DNA of 26,269 bases. Origin: a virus. This document shows positions 17,670 through 24,240 of this stretch, piece by piece. The stretch covers positions 1 to 26,269 of the IMG/VR virus record IMGVR_UViG_3300028654_000501. One strand, given 5' to 3'. A program made the position numbers and the translations under genes. Numbering within the stretch: position 1 is the first letter of the stretch; each line of letters begins with the position of its first letter. The notes under the pieces were generated by a model that did no database searches, was not told where the DNA came from, and saw nothing but the letters and a program-made list of their open reading frames with translations.

Positions 17670-19519
17670 AGCTTCTTCCCCTGGGCCTTCTGGAGACCCT
17701 CCCTCCTGGCTGATGCCCCGCGCGTCTTCTCGTGCATACGCTGCTCGAGCTTCGAATAGCCCTTTTCCTCACCTTTCGGCTTGGGGGCAGAAGAAGATGG
17801 TGTTCCGGGCGCGGAGACCGGGGCGTCGATCTGCTTCTGCTTGAGCTCGGCGTCGAGCCTGTGGTCCTCTTCCTCTCGCTTGTCGATCTCTTTCTGGTAC
17901 TCCGCGATCTTCGCTATGACTTCCGCCTTGGGTGCCAGGTGCATGTCCCCATAAGGCATCACTATGTCAATCGCCGCTGCGAGCTTCATACCGGATGCGA
18001 CGAGGTTGAACGTACCTTCCGACAGATCCTTGACGACTTTCGCTCTCTTCTCGGCGTTCTCGATCCTGGGTGGGAGGATCTGCACCCTCGTTGCCGCGAG
18101 GGCTCTTCTGATGTCTCTGTCCTTGCCTAGGGCGTTTATGACTTCGAGCATCGCTAGGTTCCTACAGCGATCCTCGATCTCGCCGTGGATGTACTTCATT
18201 CCTTCCCATTGGCGTTCGTTGACGCCGTCGGACTGATCCCCGGAGGAAAAGGCCCCTCTATCGGATGACCAGAACGACTCCTCGGGCATGTTCGTCCGCA
18301 TGGAGAAATCCTGGCGCACGATCCGGGTGAGCTCCGCCACAGCAGTAAAGTCTCGCTCGATCGCCTTGAGGTCCCCGATGACATCCATCGTGATCGGGTT
18401 CTCATTCGAAGCCATCCTGATCGTTTCCATGTCGTCGAGGTCCATGTCCTTGAGGCCCACTGCCCCATTGAGCGCGTTCGAGAGGTCCACGTTGAAGGTC
18501 CTCACGAGGATCGACATCTGGCTTATCATTCGGGGCAGCGCGTCGGCGACGCCCTCATAGTTGCACTTCGCGCGGTACCAGTTCTGGATGTCTGAGACGC
18601 CCCAGCCCATCGTCATGATGGCACCCCAGTAGCCAGCCTGCGGAAGTGGCACGATCCTCGCAAGCCTCTGTCCCGCCACGTCACATCCGAGGTAGGGTAT
18701 AAAATAAAACCTTGGGTTCAAAAAATCCTCGGCGGTTGGATTCCAATTTGGGATATGGATCGCATTGTTTCTATCGAGCGTCACGTAGCGGGCTATGCAA
18801 TCCTTCCCGACGACATCCAGTTTCGCGAGCATCCCGATATCCATGAGAAGCGTCGCCGGAATGTCTTTCTTGAACATCGGAAAGACGATTGAGCCACCGT
18901 AGGTAAGCCCATCCCTCGCTCCGTTGGCGAGCGCTCGTGCGAATCCCGTCTTTTCCGCCGACTCGTTCACTCTCTCCATTTGCTCTGCCGAGAGCTCGGG
19001 GTTCACGATCTTGACGCCATGATAGGCGATCGGCTTGCATTTCCTGTTTATCGCGAGGGTCCCCAGGCCACCCTCGGCGTAGATCACCGCGGCCTTTCCT
19101 GGGTCGATCCAGAGATTTGGCTCCGTCATTCCCCCGAACTGTGGCGCGGTATTCAGATTATACCCATTAGGCATCATGCCAGCGGCAGCGTTGAAATTCG
19201 CGCCGGAGAAGCTATCGAGCACTCGGCCCACGAGCTCGTTGCCTGAGCCGATGCCCTTGGCCGCATAGCCACGTAATGGGGCGAGGGCCTGAATCGACTG
19301 CTTCTGAACGTCATCCGTGCTGATGAGACTCTTACCGAGCCTTTTTTCTATAAGTCCTCGTTGCTCGTTTTCGACTATGCTGACGACCTCTTCGTGCGCA
19401 TTTAGCGACATCGAGTGGAAGTGGAACCCATCTTTTATGCGCGCATAGCCGTCGGCGCCGCGCCAGGTGGACGTTTTATTGCCCTTTATGATGTTCCAGA
19501 CTGATCTCCAGTATTCCAT
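17666..19519 (-). CDS. Portal protein
   Basis: The product is 617 aa. ATG 19519 has AGAGG 2-6 bases upstream. Between the large terminase and the protease it can hardly be anything else. Central residues have GYWGAIMTMGWGVSDIQNWY, then helices LPRMISQMSILVRTFNVDLS and DDMETIRMASNENPITMDVI, then AELTRIVRQDFSMRTNMPEE with SSDRGAFSSGDQSDG, the pattern of the DUF1073/phage_portal_3 type (wing, stem helix, crown). The C-terminal ~70 residues are highly charged and helical (QKEIDKREEEDHRLDAELKQ) and Lys-rich at the end. The dodecameric portal is the DNA gate of the head. A possible promoter ends only 7 bases before this start. Confidence 0.75.
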   Translation of the reverse strand: MEYWRSVWNIIKGNKTSTWRGADGYARIKDGFHFHSMSLNAHEEVVSIVENEQRGLIEKRLGKSLISTDDVQKQSIQALAPLRGYAAKGIGSGNELVGRVLDSFSGANFNAAAGMMPNGYNLNTAPQFGGMTEPNLWIDPGKAAVIYAEGGLGTLAINRKCKPIAYHGVKIVNPELSAEQMERVNESAEKTGFARALANGARDGLTYGGSIVFPMFKKDIPATLLMDIGMLAKLDVVGKDCIARYVTLDRNNAIHIPNWNPTAEDFLNPRFYFIPYLGCDVAGQRLARIVPLPQAGYWGAIMTMGWGVSDIQNWYRAKCNYEGVADALPRMISQMSILVRTFNVDLSNALNGAVGLKDMDLDDMETIRMASNENPITMDVIGDLKAIERDFTAVAELTRIVRQDFSMRTNMPEESFWSSDRGAFSSGDQSDGVNERQWEGMKYIHGEIEDRCRNLAMLEVINALGKDRDIRRALAATRVQILPPRIENAEKRAKVVKDLSEGTFNLVASGMKLAAAIDIVMPYGDMHLAPKAEVIAKIAEYQKEIDKREEEDHRLDAELKQKQIDAPVSAPGTPSSSAPKPKGEEKGYSKLEQRMHEKTRGASARREGLQKAQGKKL

Positions 19520-19526
19520 AGCCTCT

Positions 19527-19555
19527 ATGGTAGGAGTAGTTTACCAATATGTCAA
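19527..19555 (-). promoter_or_regulatory. Possible promoter just before the portal gene
   Basis: TTGACA (19555-19550) and TACCAT (19532-19527) are separated by exactly 17 bases. The predicted start of transcription is at or beside the portal ATG, which would make a nearly leaderless message lacking the AGAGG SD. The -10 matches consensus at only four positions, so this may be chance. Confidence 0.3.
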
Positions 19556-19574
19556 TATGCCATAACGCTTTTTC

Positions 19575-20936
19575 CTATCCGACCGCATAGTACCCGGCGC
19601 CCAGCTCCTCGACCCCCGTCTGCTCCTCTTCGATGAGATCAAGCTTCCGGTCGAGCACGAGATGCTTGATATTGAAAAACTCCTTTCTATTGCACACGAT
19701 GAAGAAACACATCATCCTGAGGCCGTCTATGTCATGGATGGGACTGCGAGGCCCCACGCCCTTGGGTATCATTCCCTTATCGTCCCGCTCTCCCCTGGAC
19801 ACCGCATCCGCCGTCTCGGTCGCTCCCCCGGTGATGAGCAGCTTCTGTATATAGAAAAGCTTGTTCACGAGGAACGCGGTATCCTCGACCGATGGGTTCT
19901 TTGAACGCAATACTATCTTGATCTTATTGTGCCTTAGCTCCTTGTAAAAGTGCGTAATCTCATCCTTAGCCGTCGCGTCAGGAATCCAGAATATCCTCTG
20001 AAACGGAAAATCGTGACGTATGACCTTAGGCGCCTCCCTGATATCGGGAAACTCGTACCTTTTGACAATGATGATGACGCCATCCCTGATGACGCCCACG
20101 CAGCCGCGATGGTAGCCCTGGTTGAAGTCCTGCCCCCAGTAGAGCGTCTCGTCATCTCCCACCGATCGATCGAACTCCTCTTTCGTATAGTTCCGGTCCC
20201 AGGAAAAATCAGAGAAGATCTTCCCGCGCGCGATCGCTAGGAACTCACCCTCGAGGTATACGCGCTGCTCGGTCTCAGTGTACAGCGCTGCGAGTTCGTC
20301 GGCGTATCCTGGTGGGTTGTAGATATTATCGCGCGTGCGACCCCTGATCTTTACAAAGCCAGCGCCGGTCTTCTTGAACTGCGTGTAGAGCCTATAGAGC
20401 CCGAGCTGCCCCTGGCTCGTCGACGCCATTGATATGAACGGCATCCTCATGCCGGGTATCTGCTGGCGCACGCGCTCGTTGACCGCCTTGACCGCCTCGA
20501 AGGTCGTATCCTCGGCCGTCGAAATACCCAGATCATCGACCTCGTCTAGGTCCGCCGACCATACATCGAAGCCCATTATTTCTTTGGGGTTCTGCAATGG
20601 AGTCGCAAGCACGTCCACGGTGCCTATGGAGAGCACGCTGTTCTTCGAATCCCATGAGTAATCGGTCTTTGAGTTCTCAAGGTCCTGCACTATGTAGGCG
20701 AGCGTCGTCTTCACAAGATGGCCCAATGTAACGCCGCCTAAGAGAAGCCTGGGCCGGTGGCCTTCTCTATCCTTTCGACCTTGAAGCAGTGAAGCCTTGT
20801 ACTCTATTGAGGTCGCTATTGAGGAAGTCTTTCCCGCGCCATAACCTGCGACGAGTATGTGGAACCGTCTATCGGTAAAAATGAAAGGTGACTGCAAATA
20901 AAGCCCCTGATGAGGCAAAAGAAGCTTTTTTATCAT
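19575..20936 (-). CDS. terL: Terminase large subunit
   Basis: The product is 453 aa, a normal length. ATG 20936 overlaps the preceding gene by 4 bases and has AGAGG upstream. The ATPase has a Walker A-like GYGAGKTS (residues ~31-38), a Walker B-like WSADLDEVDD (~128-137) and a coupling SMASTSQG motif (~168-175). The nuclease half has YWGQDFN (first catalytic Asp, ~268), a WIPDATAKDE segment (~318) and a late HDIDGLR (~415), which fit the three-acid RNaseH-like site. It cuts the concatemer and pumps DNA into the prohead through the portal encoded next. This is the most secure call in the window. Confidence 0.95.
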   Translation of the reverse strand: MIKKLLLPHQGLYLQSPFIFTDRRFHILVAGYGAGKTSSIATSIEYKASLLQGRKDREGHRPRLLLGGVTLGHLVKTTLAYIVQDLENSKTDYSWDSKNSVLSIGTVDVLATPLQNPKEIMGFDVWSADLDEVDDLGISTAEDTTFEAVKAVNERVRQQIPGMRMPFISMASTSQGQLGLYRLYTQFKKTGAGFVKIRGRTRDNIYNPPGYADELAALYTETEQRVYLEGEFLAIARGKIFSDFSWDRNYTKEEFDRSVGDDETLYWGQDFNQGYHRGCVGVIRDGVIIIVKRYEFPDIREAPKVIRHDFPFQRIFWIPDATAKDEITHFYKELRHNKIKIVLRSKNPSVEDTAFLVNKLFYIQKLLITGGATETADAVSRGERDDKGMIPKGVGPRSPIHDIDGLRMMCFFIVCNRKEFFNIKHLVLDRKLDLIEEEQTGVEELGAGYYAVG

Positions 20937-21706
20937 ACATCCTCTACCATGATATCTTCGCCCATCTCGTTTTCCTCATAGTGAAATCCAGCTACGCTTA
21001 CCTCTCGCGAAGTGGTGGCCTTGAGAATCCTGGAGCCGACGGCGATCTTTGCCCCTTGACTCAAGGTTCCCTCGAACTCCGATTTCGCGGCCGTACCCTC
21101 AGATATCTCCACAGTGCTCAGTTTTTCGAATTCCTCTTTCGTGACGGGTATGAAGAAAATATTCATTGCCTCGTCTTCTCTATCTTCACTGCCTTTTTCC
21201 GCATCCATTATCTCTCGACGCTGAGATAGGAGCTTGAGGCGTGTCTCTATCTTTGTCTTGTCGAACTTGACTCGGGGCCTTCCTGGAGGCCTTCCTACTG
21301 GTTTCTTTGCCTTATCGGGTTTCTTGTCTTTCTTTTTTGGCTTCTTTATCGCGCCTCTGATGTCGTATTCATCTATTGGAGGCTGTTCTTCCTCCTGGAT
21401 CTCTTCATCTTCTTCCTCAACATCTTCTCTTTTTGGTTCATTAGCGGCTTTTCTCTCCTCTTCCTCGAGCTCATCTATGCTTGATAGAAGAGTATCTACT
21501 TCTTTGAGGTCCTTTAGTGTCCTCTGGGCCTTGAGCTTCCGCGTCTCACACTGATAGTAGTCATCTTCTAGTATGAGTACCCTCTGTTTTCCAATGATCC
21601 CCAGTGAGTCAAGCGCCGTCGTGTCATTATAGACTACCGAATACGCCTTAACGCACTTTTTCACGAGAGTCAAGAATGCATCGTCTTCGTTTGTGGTTGC
21701 AGCCAT
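20933..21706 (-). CDS. Putative terminase small subunit with AT-hook-like motif
   Basis: I start this 257-aa protein at ATG 21706 (MAATTNEDDAF); the frame extends to a TTG at 21775 that lacks an SD and lies inside the folded leader. No good SD precedes 21706 either, so translation may need the leader. Residues 1-70 are helical (DAFLTLVKKCVKAYSV, LGIIGKQRVLILEDDYYQ). A strongly charged linker with many Glu and Lys follows (EEDEEIQEEEQPPIDE; KKPKKKDKKPDKAKK), then a VGRPPGRPRVKF motif near residue 145, which resembles an AT-hook that binds the minor groove of AT-rich DNA. The C-terminus is beta-rich and acidic. Being directly upstream of terL, it should recognise the packaging site. The family is not recognised by sequence. 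Confidence 0.6.
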   Translation of the reverse strand: MAATTNEDDAFLTLVKKCVKAYSVVYNDTTALDSLGIIGKQRVLILEDDYYQCETRKLKAQRTLKDLKEVDTLLSSIDELEEEERKAANEPKREDVEEEDEEIQEEEQPPIDEYDIRGAIKKPKKKDKKPDKAKKPVGRPPGRPRVKFDKTKIETRLKLLSQRREIMDAEKGSEDREDEAMNIFFIPVTKEEFEKLSTVEISEGTAAKSEFEGTLSQGAKIAVGSRILKATTSREVSVAGFHYEENEMGEDIMVEDV

Positions 21707-21753
21707 TTCATGACTATAGACCCGTATAGCTTTCGCCGTCAAGGTAAAGGTAA

Positions 21754-21846
21754 GCCCACCATGGGTCGCTAGCAAGGAGGACTATCCGAACTAGCCTTTG
21801 CGCGGCGTGAGTGCTGCGTTCTCAGCACACGGCTCCCATGGTGGGC
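21754..21846 (-). ncRNA. Folded 5' leader RNA of the late operon
   Basis: The transcript from the promoter at 21854-21882 would begin almost exactly at this element. A perfect 12-bp closing stem (P1) joins 21846-21835 to 21765-21754. Inside, P2 pairs 21831-21823 with 21816-21812 and 21809-21806 around a 6-base loop with a 2-base bulge. P3 pairs GCAA 21801-21798 with UUGC 21775-21772 and an inner GG-CUA/UAG-CC stem around a 7-base loop. Together they give a three-way junction of about 93 bases. The 3' side of P3 has CCUCCUU, the same as the 16S anti-SD. Possible roles are translational control of the small terminase, a packaging RNA, an RNase or regulator site, or a free small RNA. None is proven; the DNA palindrome could also bind protein. 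Confidence 0.55.
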
Positions 21847-21853
21847 GAATATA

Positions 21854-21882
21854 AATATAAATCATGGTGGGTATTGTGTCAA
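21854..21882 (-). promoter_or_regulatory. Strong sigma70-like promoter for the packaging/late operon
   Basis: A perfect TTGACA (21882-21877), 17-base spacer and TATATT (21859-21854) predict a start near 21847-21846. It lies 150 bases upstream of the small terminase start and reads into the folded leader. A dyad lies 27 bases upstream of the -35 box (21909-21925), suitable for a regulator. Confidence 0.7.
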
Positions 21883-21908
21883 CTGCCTATTTTGTTACTA
21901 TAGAATAA

Positions 21909-21925
21909 CGTGATATTAGTGTCAC
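21909..21925. promoter_or_regulatory. Operator-like dyad, copy 1
   Basis: The sequence CGTGATATTAGTGTCAC is an imperfect dyad and is identical at 14 of 17 positions to the site at 22042-22058. It lies just upstream of the late promoter -35 box. Two similar dyads in one intergenic region suggest a regulator-binding pair. Confidence 0.4.
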
Positions 21926-22086
21926 TATGGTGGAATTTATGCTTTTATGCTCGTGTCGCGCGGGGATCACCGTTCCTACCCCTGCATCGAAGTTTCAAGG
22001 TAACATTCTCACAGACTATTTTATTATTACATTGTCATAACCGTGATATTATAATCACGGCGGCATGGCGTCATATAATCTTTGTA
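21926..22086. other. Rest of the 22087-21707 intergenic region
   Basis: Apart from the dyads, promoter and leader RNA listed separately, this stretch has a locally GC-rich patch (about 21955-21985) in AT-rich surroundings. A 60-codon plus-strand frame has no SD and no likely product. I see no gene here. No U-tract terminator follows the 217-aa gene, so leftward transcripts may run through. Confidence 0.5.
22041..22060. promoter_or_regulatory. Operator-like palindrome, copy 2
   Basis: CCGTGAT and ATCACGG are 7-bp perfect arms around ATTATA. The core is nearly the same as the dyad at 21909-21925. It lies 27 bases past the stop of the 217-aa gene on the minus strand. A TATAAT lies across the centre on both strands, but no good -35 is seen. 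A terminator is less likely because there is no U tract. Confidence 0.45.
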
Positions 22087-22740
22087 TCATGATACATGCT
22101 CCCTTAGCAAATACACAAGCTCGCGAGTAGTTACTCTATCCGCCATTGGGAAATTATGATGTAAATACTTCGCTGCCTTGGCCATTTTCGTCGTCTGGGG
22201 TGTCTTGGCCGACATGATAGCATCGACACTGTACGCGCTATGTACCATGTCACGTATGGATGCCCGTGCCGTCTTTGACAATCGCGTAACGTAGTCGCGT
22301 ATGTATGCATCAATCGCGGCCGATACTAACGTTTCAATACCTATGGCGCTTGATTGTATCGCTCCCTCGATCTCTACGTATAGCGTACCGAGTACCTTAC
22401 CCATGTTCCGCTTGTGCGATTCTCCTTTGCCTCCCTGCGTATCATTAATTCTATTTATTCGCCGAACTTCACGATTGATCGACGCCTCGCCGTGTACCGA
22501 TACTGCGCGGTCTCCGACCTGCTCCGCCTCATATCGCTCGAGTGCGTCAACGATTGTCCTAGTAGTACCACGCCTTACCGAGGCTTTACACGCGCCCACA
22601 ACGTACATACGCGCCGCATCGTCCTCCGATACTGCTCGCTCTTGCGCAATTTTAATCACTTTCGCCGCTTTTTCCGCCCGGAGTATCGCCGCGCATGCGC
22701 CAACACGCGCATCCCATTCCCGTTTTCCCATCCTTTGCAT
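22087..22740 (-). CDS. 217-aa basic helical protein, function unknown
   Basis: ATG 22740 has GGGAGG with a 5-base spacer, so it is preferred to the ATG 3 codons downstream. The protein is rich in Ala, Arg and Lys and mostly helical: a KREWDARVGACAAILRAEKA start, an ERAVSEDDAARMYVVGACKA segment and a C-terminus with HHNFPMADRVTTRELVYLLR. No signal or membrane segment is present. The final 25 residues look like a small helix-turn-helix or adaptor-like domain, which is only a suggestion. It is separated from the late operon by a 380-bp control segment and joined to the 49-aa gene upstream, so it may be a regulator or DNA-binding protein of early or middle expression. Confidence 0.7.
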   Translation of the reverse strand: MQRMGKREWDARVGACAAILRAEKAAKVIKIAQERAVSEDDAARMYVVGACKASVRRGTTRTIVDALERYEAEQVGDRAVSVHGEASINREVRRINRINDTQGGKGESHKRNMGKVLGTLYVEIEGAIQSSAIGIETLVSAAIDAYIRDYVTRLSKTARASIRDMVHSAYSVDAIMSAKTPQTTKMAKAAKYLHHNFPMADRVTTRELVYLLREHVS

Positions 22741-22751
22741 TGCATCCTCCC

Positions 22752-22901
22752 TTACACCGCTACACGGGCGCGGACTGGCCGAATGATGAATTCGTGCGTG
22801 CCATACTCGGCATTGGCGAGAGCCTCGACTTTTTTAGCCTCTGCGAAACTCTTGTACGTCCCGATCCGTCGCCCCGTCGTCACGTGAATAACATCGTACA
22901 T
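22752..22901 (-). CDS. 49-aa small protein
   Basis: A short frame opens at ATG 22901 after a GGGGG SD 5 bases upstream and ends at TAA 22754-22752, whose bases lead into the next gene's SD. The product begins MYDVIHVTTGRRIGTYKSF, continues with an AEAKKVEALANAEYG helix, and ends in FIIRPVRARVAV. This strand-turn-strand-helix-strand arrangement with a 'TGR-x-GTY' turn resembles many tiny phage proteins that occur near regulatory regions, but I know no function. Good promoter, SD and coupling to the 217-aa gene make it a credible gene despite its size. Confidence 0.7.
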   Translation of the reverse strand: MYDVIHVTTGRRIGTYKSFAEAKKVEALANAEYGTHEFIIRPVRARVAV

Positions 22902-22935
22902 ATATCCCCCTTGCTGCGTCTAATCTCTATTAAAA

Positions 22936-22964
22936 AGTATAGCACTAGTCGATTATTAAATCAA
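22936..22964 (-). promoter_or_regulatory. Extended -10 promoter for the 49-aa/217-aa unit
   Basis: TTGATT (22964-22959), a 17-base spacer ending in TGC, and TATACT (22941-22936) form an extended -10 sigma70-like promoter. The predicted start near 22929 leaves a leader of about 28 bases before ATG 22901. Confidence 0.65.
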
Positions 22965-23047
22965 ACGTTTTACCAATAAAGTTGTGAATAAGCAAAAAGA
23001 AAGCGTTTTGGTGCAATGTTTTACTCGAGTTAGTATTTATTCTTGTT

Positions 23048-23070
23048 TATATATAACCTATGTATTTCAG
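23048..23070 (-). repeat. 23-bp inverted repeat, left arm
   Basis: Read on the minus strand, this starts CTGAAATACATAGG and ends in TATATATA; it equals the plus strand at 23443-23465 without a mismatch. It lies upstream of the leftward promoter at 22936-22964. The two arms face outward, so each could serve one of the divergent units. Confidence 0.75.
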
Positions 23071-23312
23071 TTCGGATTGATTTTTAGGGAAAAATAAAAA
23101 ATGCTTAATTATTTTTGAGCGGATATATTAAAGCTATGAATTTTCGAGTTAGTTGATTCCCTAAACCAACTTTACTATATTAAAACGATACATATCATTG
23201 TGTAATAATGACATATCATAAAATAACTGTATCAATATAACCCATGACGTTGTGCATATTTAATACACTGCACTATGTAATTGTTTGATAACACTCGACT
23301 CTATATTTTTAA

Positions 23313-23341
23313 TTGACACTATCAATCTTAAATGGTAATAT
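23313..23341 (+). promoter_or_regulatory. Rightward promoter in the control region
   Basis: TTGACA (23313-23318), a 17-base spacer and TAATAT (23336-23341) point toward the rightward gene block. The start would be near 23348, giving a leader of about 430 bases before ATG 23779. The -10 box is imperfect but keeps the key A and final T. Confidence 0.5.
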
Positions 23342-23442
23342 CCTATCCGTATCTAAAAACCTATCGAGCTTGTCGGATTTGAATCCAACCATTGACTACC
23401 AAATCTCCAATATATCAAACGGGGTAGTAAAATCAAATGGAG

Positions 23443-23465
23443 CTGAAATACATAGGTTATATATA
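23443..23465 (+). repeat. 23-bp inverted repeat, right arm
   Basis: This is an exact reverse complement of 23048-23070. Both copies end in a TATATATA run, which would melt easily. It lies downstream of the 23313-23341 promoter and upstream of the rightward genes. Confidence 0.75.
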
Positions 23466-23689
23466 TACAAAAAAAAATAATCACTCCAGTATTTATTTAC
23501 CTTAATAATATTTATACCGCTTATACACAAGCATTTTAAAACATTAGTTGATTTAATACCTACCATAAAACACATATACGACTATCATACCAAGAGCATA
23601 TTTTTAGATTATTTAAGAATCGCGCCGATTTTTTAGACTTTTCAAGGCATTCCCCGCCTATACGTTGTAACCGATTTACTAAGCAAAGC

Positions 23690-23703
23690 GCCTAAGCTTA
23701 GGC
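23690..23703. promoter_or_regulatory. 14-bp perfect palindrome upstream of the rightward genes
   Basis: GCCTAAGCTTAGGC is a complete palindrome 76 bases before ATG 23779. A related AAGCTTTTAGGCCG follows at 23733, so part of the motif is repeated. It could be an operator or a small RNA stem; no regulator is identified. Confidence 0.4.
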
Positions 23704-23764
23704 CGTAGAAAATCCGAGTGTGGCACTAGTCAAGCTTTTAGGCCGCCCTTTCTTCTCTGCTTAC

Positions 23765-23792
23765 AAGGAGCAAAGCCAATGCACAAGCCCAA
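23765..23792 (+). repeat. 28-bp direct repeat, copy 1 (SD and start codon)
   Basis: The stretch covers AAGGAG, the spacer, ATG and the first codons (Met-His-Lys-Pro). It is identical to 24285-24312 at the next gene. It marks the left side of a duplication that includes the translation signal. Confidence 0.85.
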
Positions 23793-24132
23793 TCAGGTCA
23801 TAAAGGCCGACGACGAGTGGGACAAGGCCCGCGCCGAGTGGGAAAAGGCCCTCGCCGAGTGGGACAAGGCCGACATCGAGCTGAACAAGGCCGACGCCGA
23901 GTGGGACAAGGCCGACGACGAGTGGGACAAGGCCCGCGCCGAGTGGTACAAGGCCGACGCCGAGTGGGACAAGGCCCTCGCCGAGCTGAACAAGGCCCGC
24001 GCCGAGTGGTACAAGGCCAGCGCCGAGCTGAACAAGGCCCGCGCCGAGTGGGACAAGGCAGCCGCCGAGTGGTACAAGGCCGACGCCGAGTGGGACAAGG
24101 CCCGCGCCGAGTGGGACAAGGCCCTCGCCTAG
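23779..24132 (+). CDS. Trp/Ala heptad-repeat coiled-coil protein
   Basis: The product is 117 aa, with ATG 23779 after AAGGAG (8-base spacer). After MHKPNQVIKADD it consists of 15 heptads of the form E-(W/L)-(D/Y/N/E)-K-A-x-(A/D/I). With Trp or Leu at position a, Ala at d and Lys/Glu flanking, it should form a regular coiled coil of Trp-zipper type. The underlying DNA is a 21-bp tandem repeat. A TAG at 24130, in place of the GAG seen in every similar heptad, stops it; five more heptads follow in frame to TGA 24250-24252. TAG is an ordinary stop in this genome (sheath, tape measure, cement, 92-aa genes), so this is a true truncation unless suppressed. Flanking duplications suggest it arose from the gene downstream. 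The function is unknown. Confidence 0.7.
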   Translation: MHKPNQVIKADDEWDKARAEWEKALAEWDKADIELNKADAEWDKADDEWDKARAEWYKADAEWDKALAELNKARAEWYKASAELNKARAEWDKAAAEWYKADAEWDKARAEWDKALA

Positions 24133-24240
24133 TGGGACAAGGCCGACATCGAGCTGAACAAGGCCGACGCCGAGTGGGACAAGGCCGACGCCAAGTATGA
24201 CAAGTCCCTCGCCGAGTATGTCAAGGCCTACGCCGAGACG
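23809..24240 (+). repeat. 21-bp tandem repeat array coding heptads
   Basis: About 20 units of roughly GCCGAGTGGGACAAGGCC plus one variable codon continue through the amber codon and decay toward the right end (Tyr replaces Trp, units diverge). The clean centre and diverged end suggest expansion by slippage or unequal exchange. Confidence 0.85.

Larger units (their letters stand above)
22965..23778. other. AT-rich intergenic control region, candidate origin
   Basis: About 0.8 kb has no convincing gene on either strand and is much richer in A and T than the flanks. It divides leftward from rightward transcription. It contains a 23-bp inverted repeat (23048-23070 and 23443-23465), two 9-mers of DnaA-box form (22983-22991 minus strand, TTATTCACA; 23521-23529 plus strand, TTATACACA), a 9-bp inverted repeat (23083-23091/23157-23165), a 10-bp direct repeat (23025-23034, 23144-23153), a rightward promoter and a 14-bp palindrome. 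These are typical contents of phage origins or early promoter regions; origin activity is inferred. Confidence 0.5.

Noticed and set aside
21754-21846. A CRISPR or transposon end formed by the 12-bp inverted repeat
   Set aside because: There is only one pair, no transposase, no target-site duplication and no spacer array; position after a promoter fits an RNA stem better.
21910-22092. 60-codon plus-strand frame in the intergenic region
   Set aside because: It overlaps the dyads and the opposite promoter, has no SD, and encodes a composition with no plausible protein pattern.
23370-23400. tRNA-like T-arm (GGATTTGAATCC)
   Set aside because: A 5-bp T stem does not form and no acceptor, D or anticodon arms can be found in the flanking 80 bases.
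23618-23634. Rightward terminator (AATCG/CGATT then a T run)
   Set aside because: The stem has only 5 bp with a 3-base loop and few GC pairs, and no gene ends upstream of it.
23793-24119. Minus-strand 108-codon Ser/His/Ala repeat frame
   Set aside because: It is the mirror frame of the heptad array and has no SD or conserved start.
24130-24132. Genome-wide TAG reassignment
   Set aside because: Several genes (sheath, cement, tape measure, large terminase, 92-aa protein) end with TAG right before the next gene, so TAG acts as a normal stop here.
23809-24240. CRISPR array
   Set aside because: The 21-bp units are contiguous, in-frame and lack unique spacers; they are a coding repeat.
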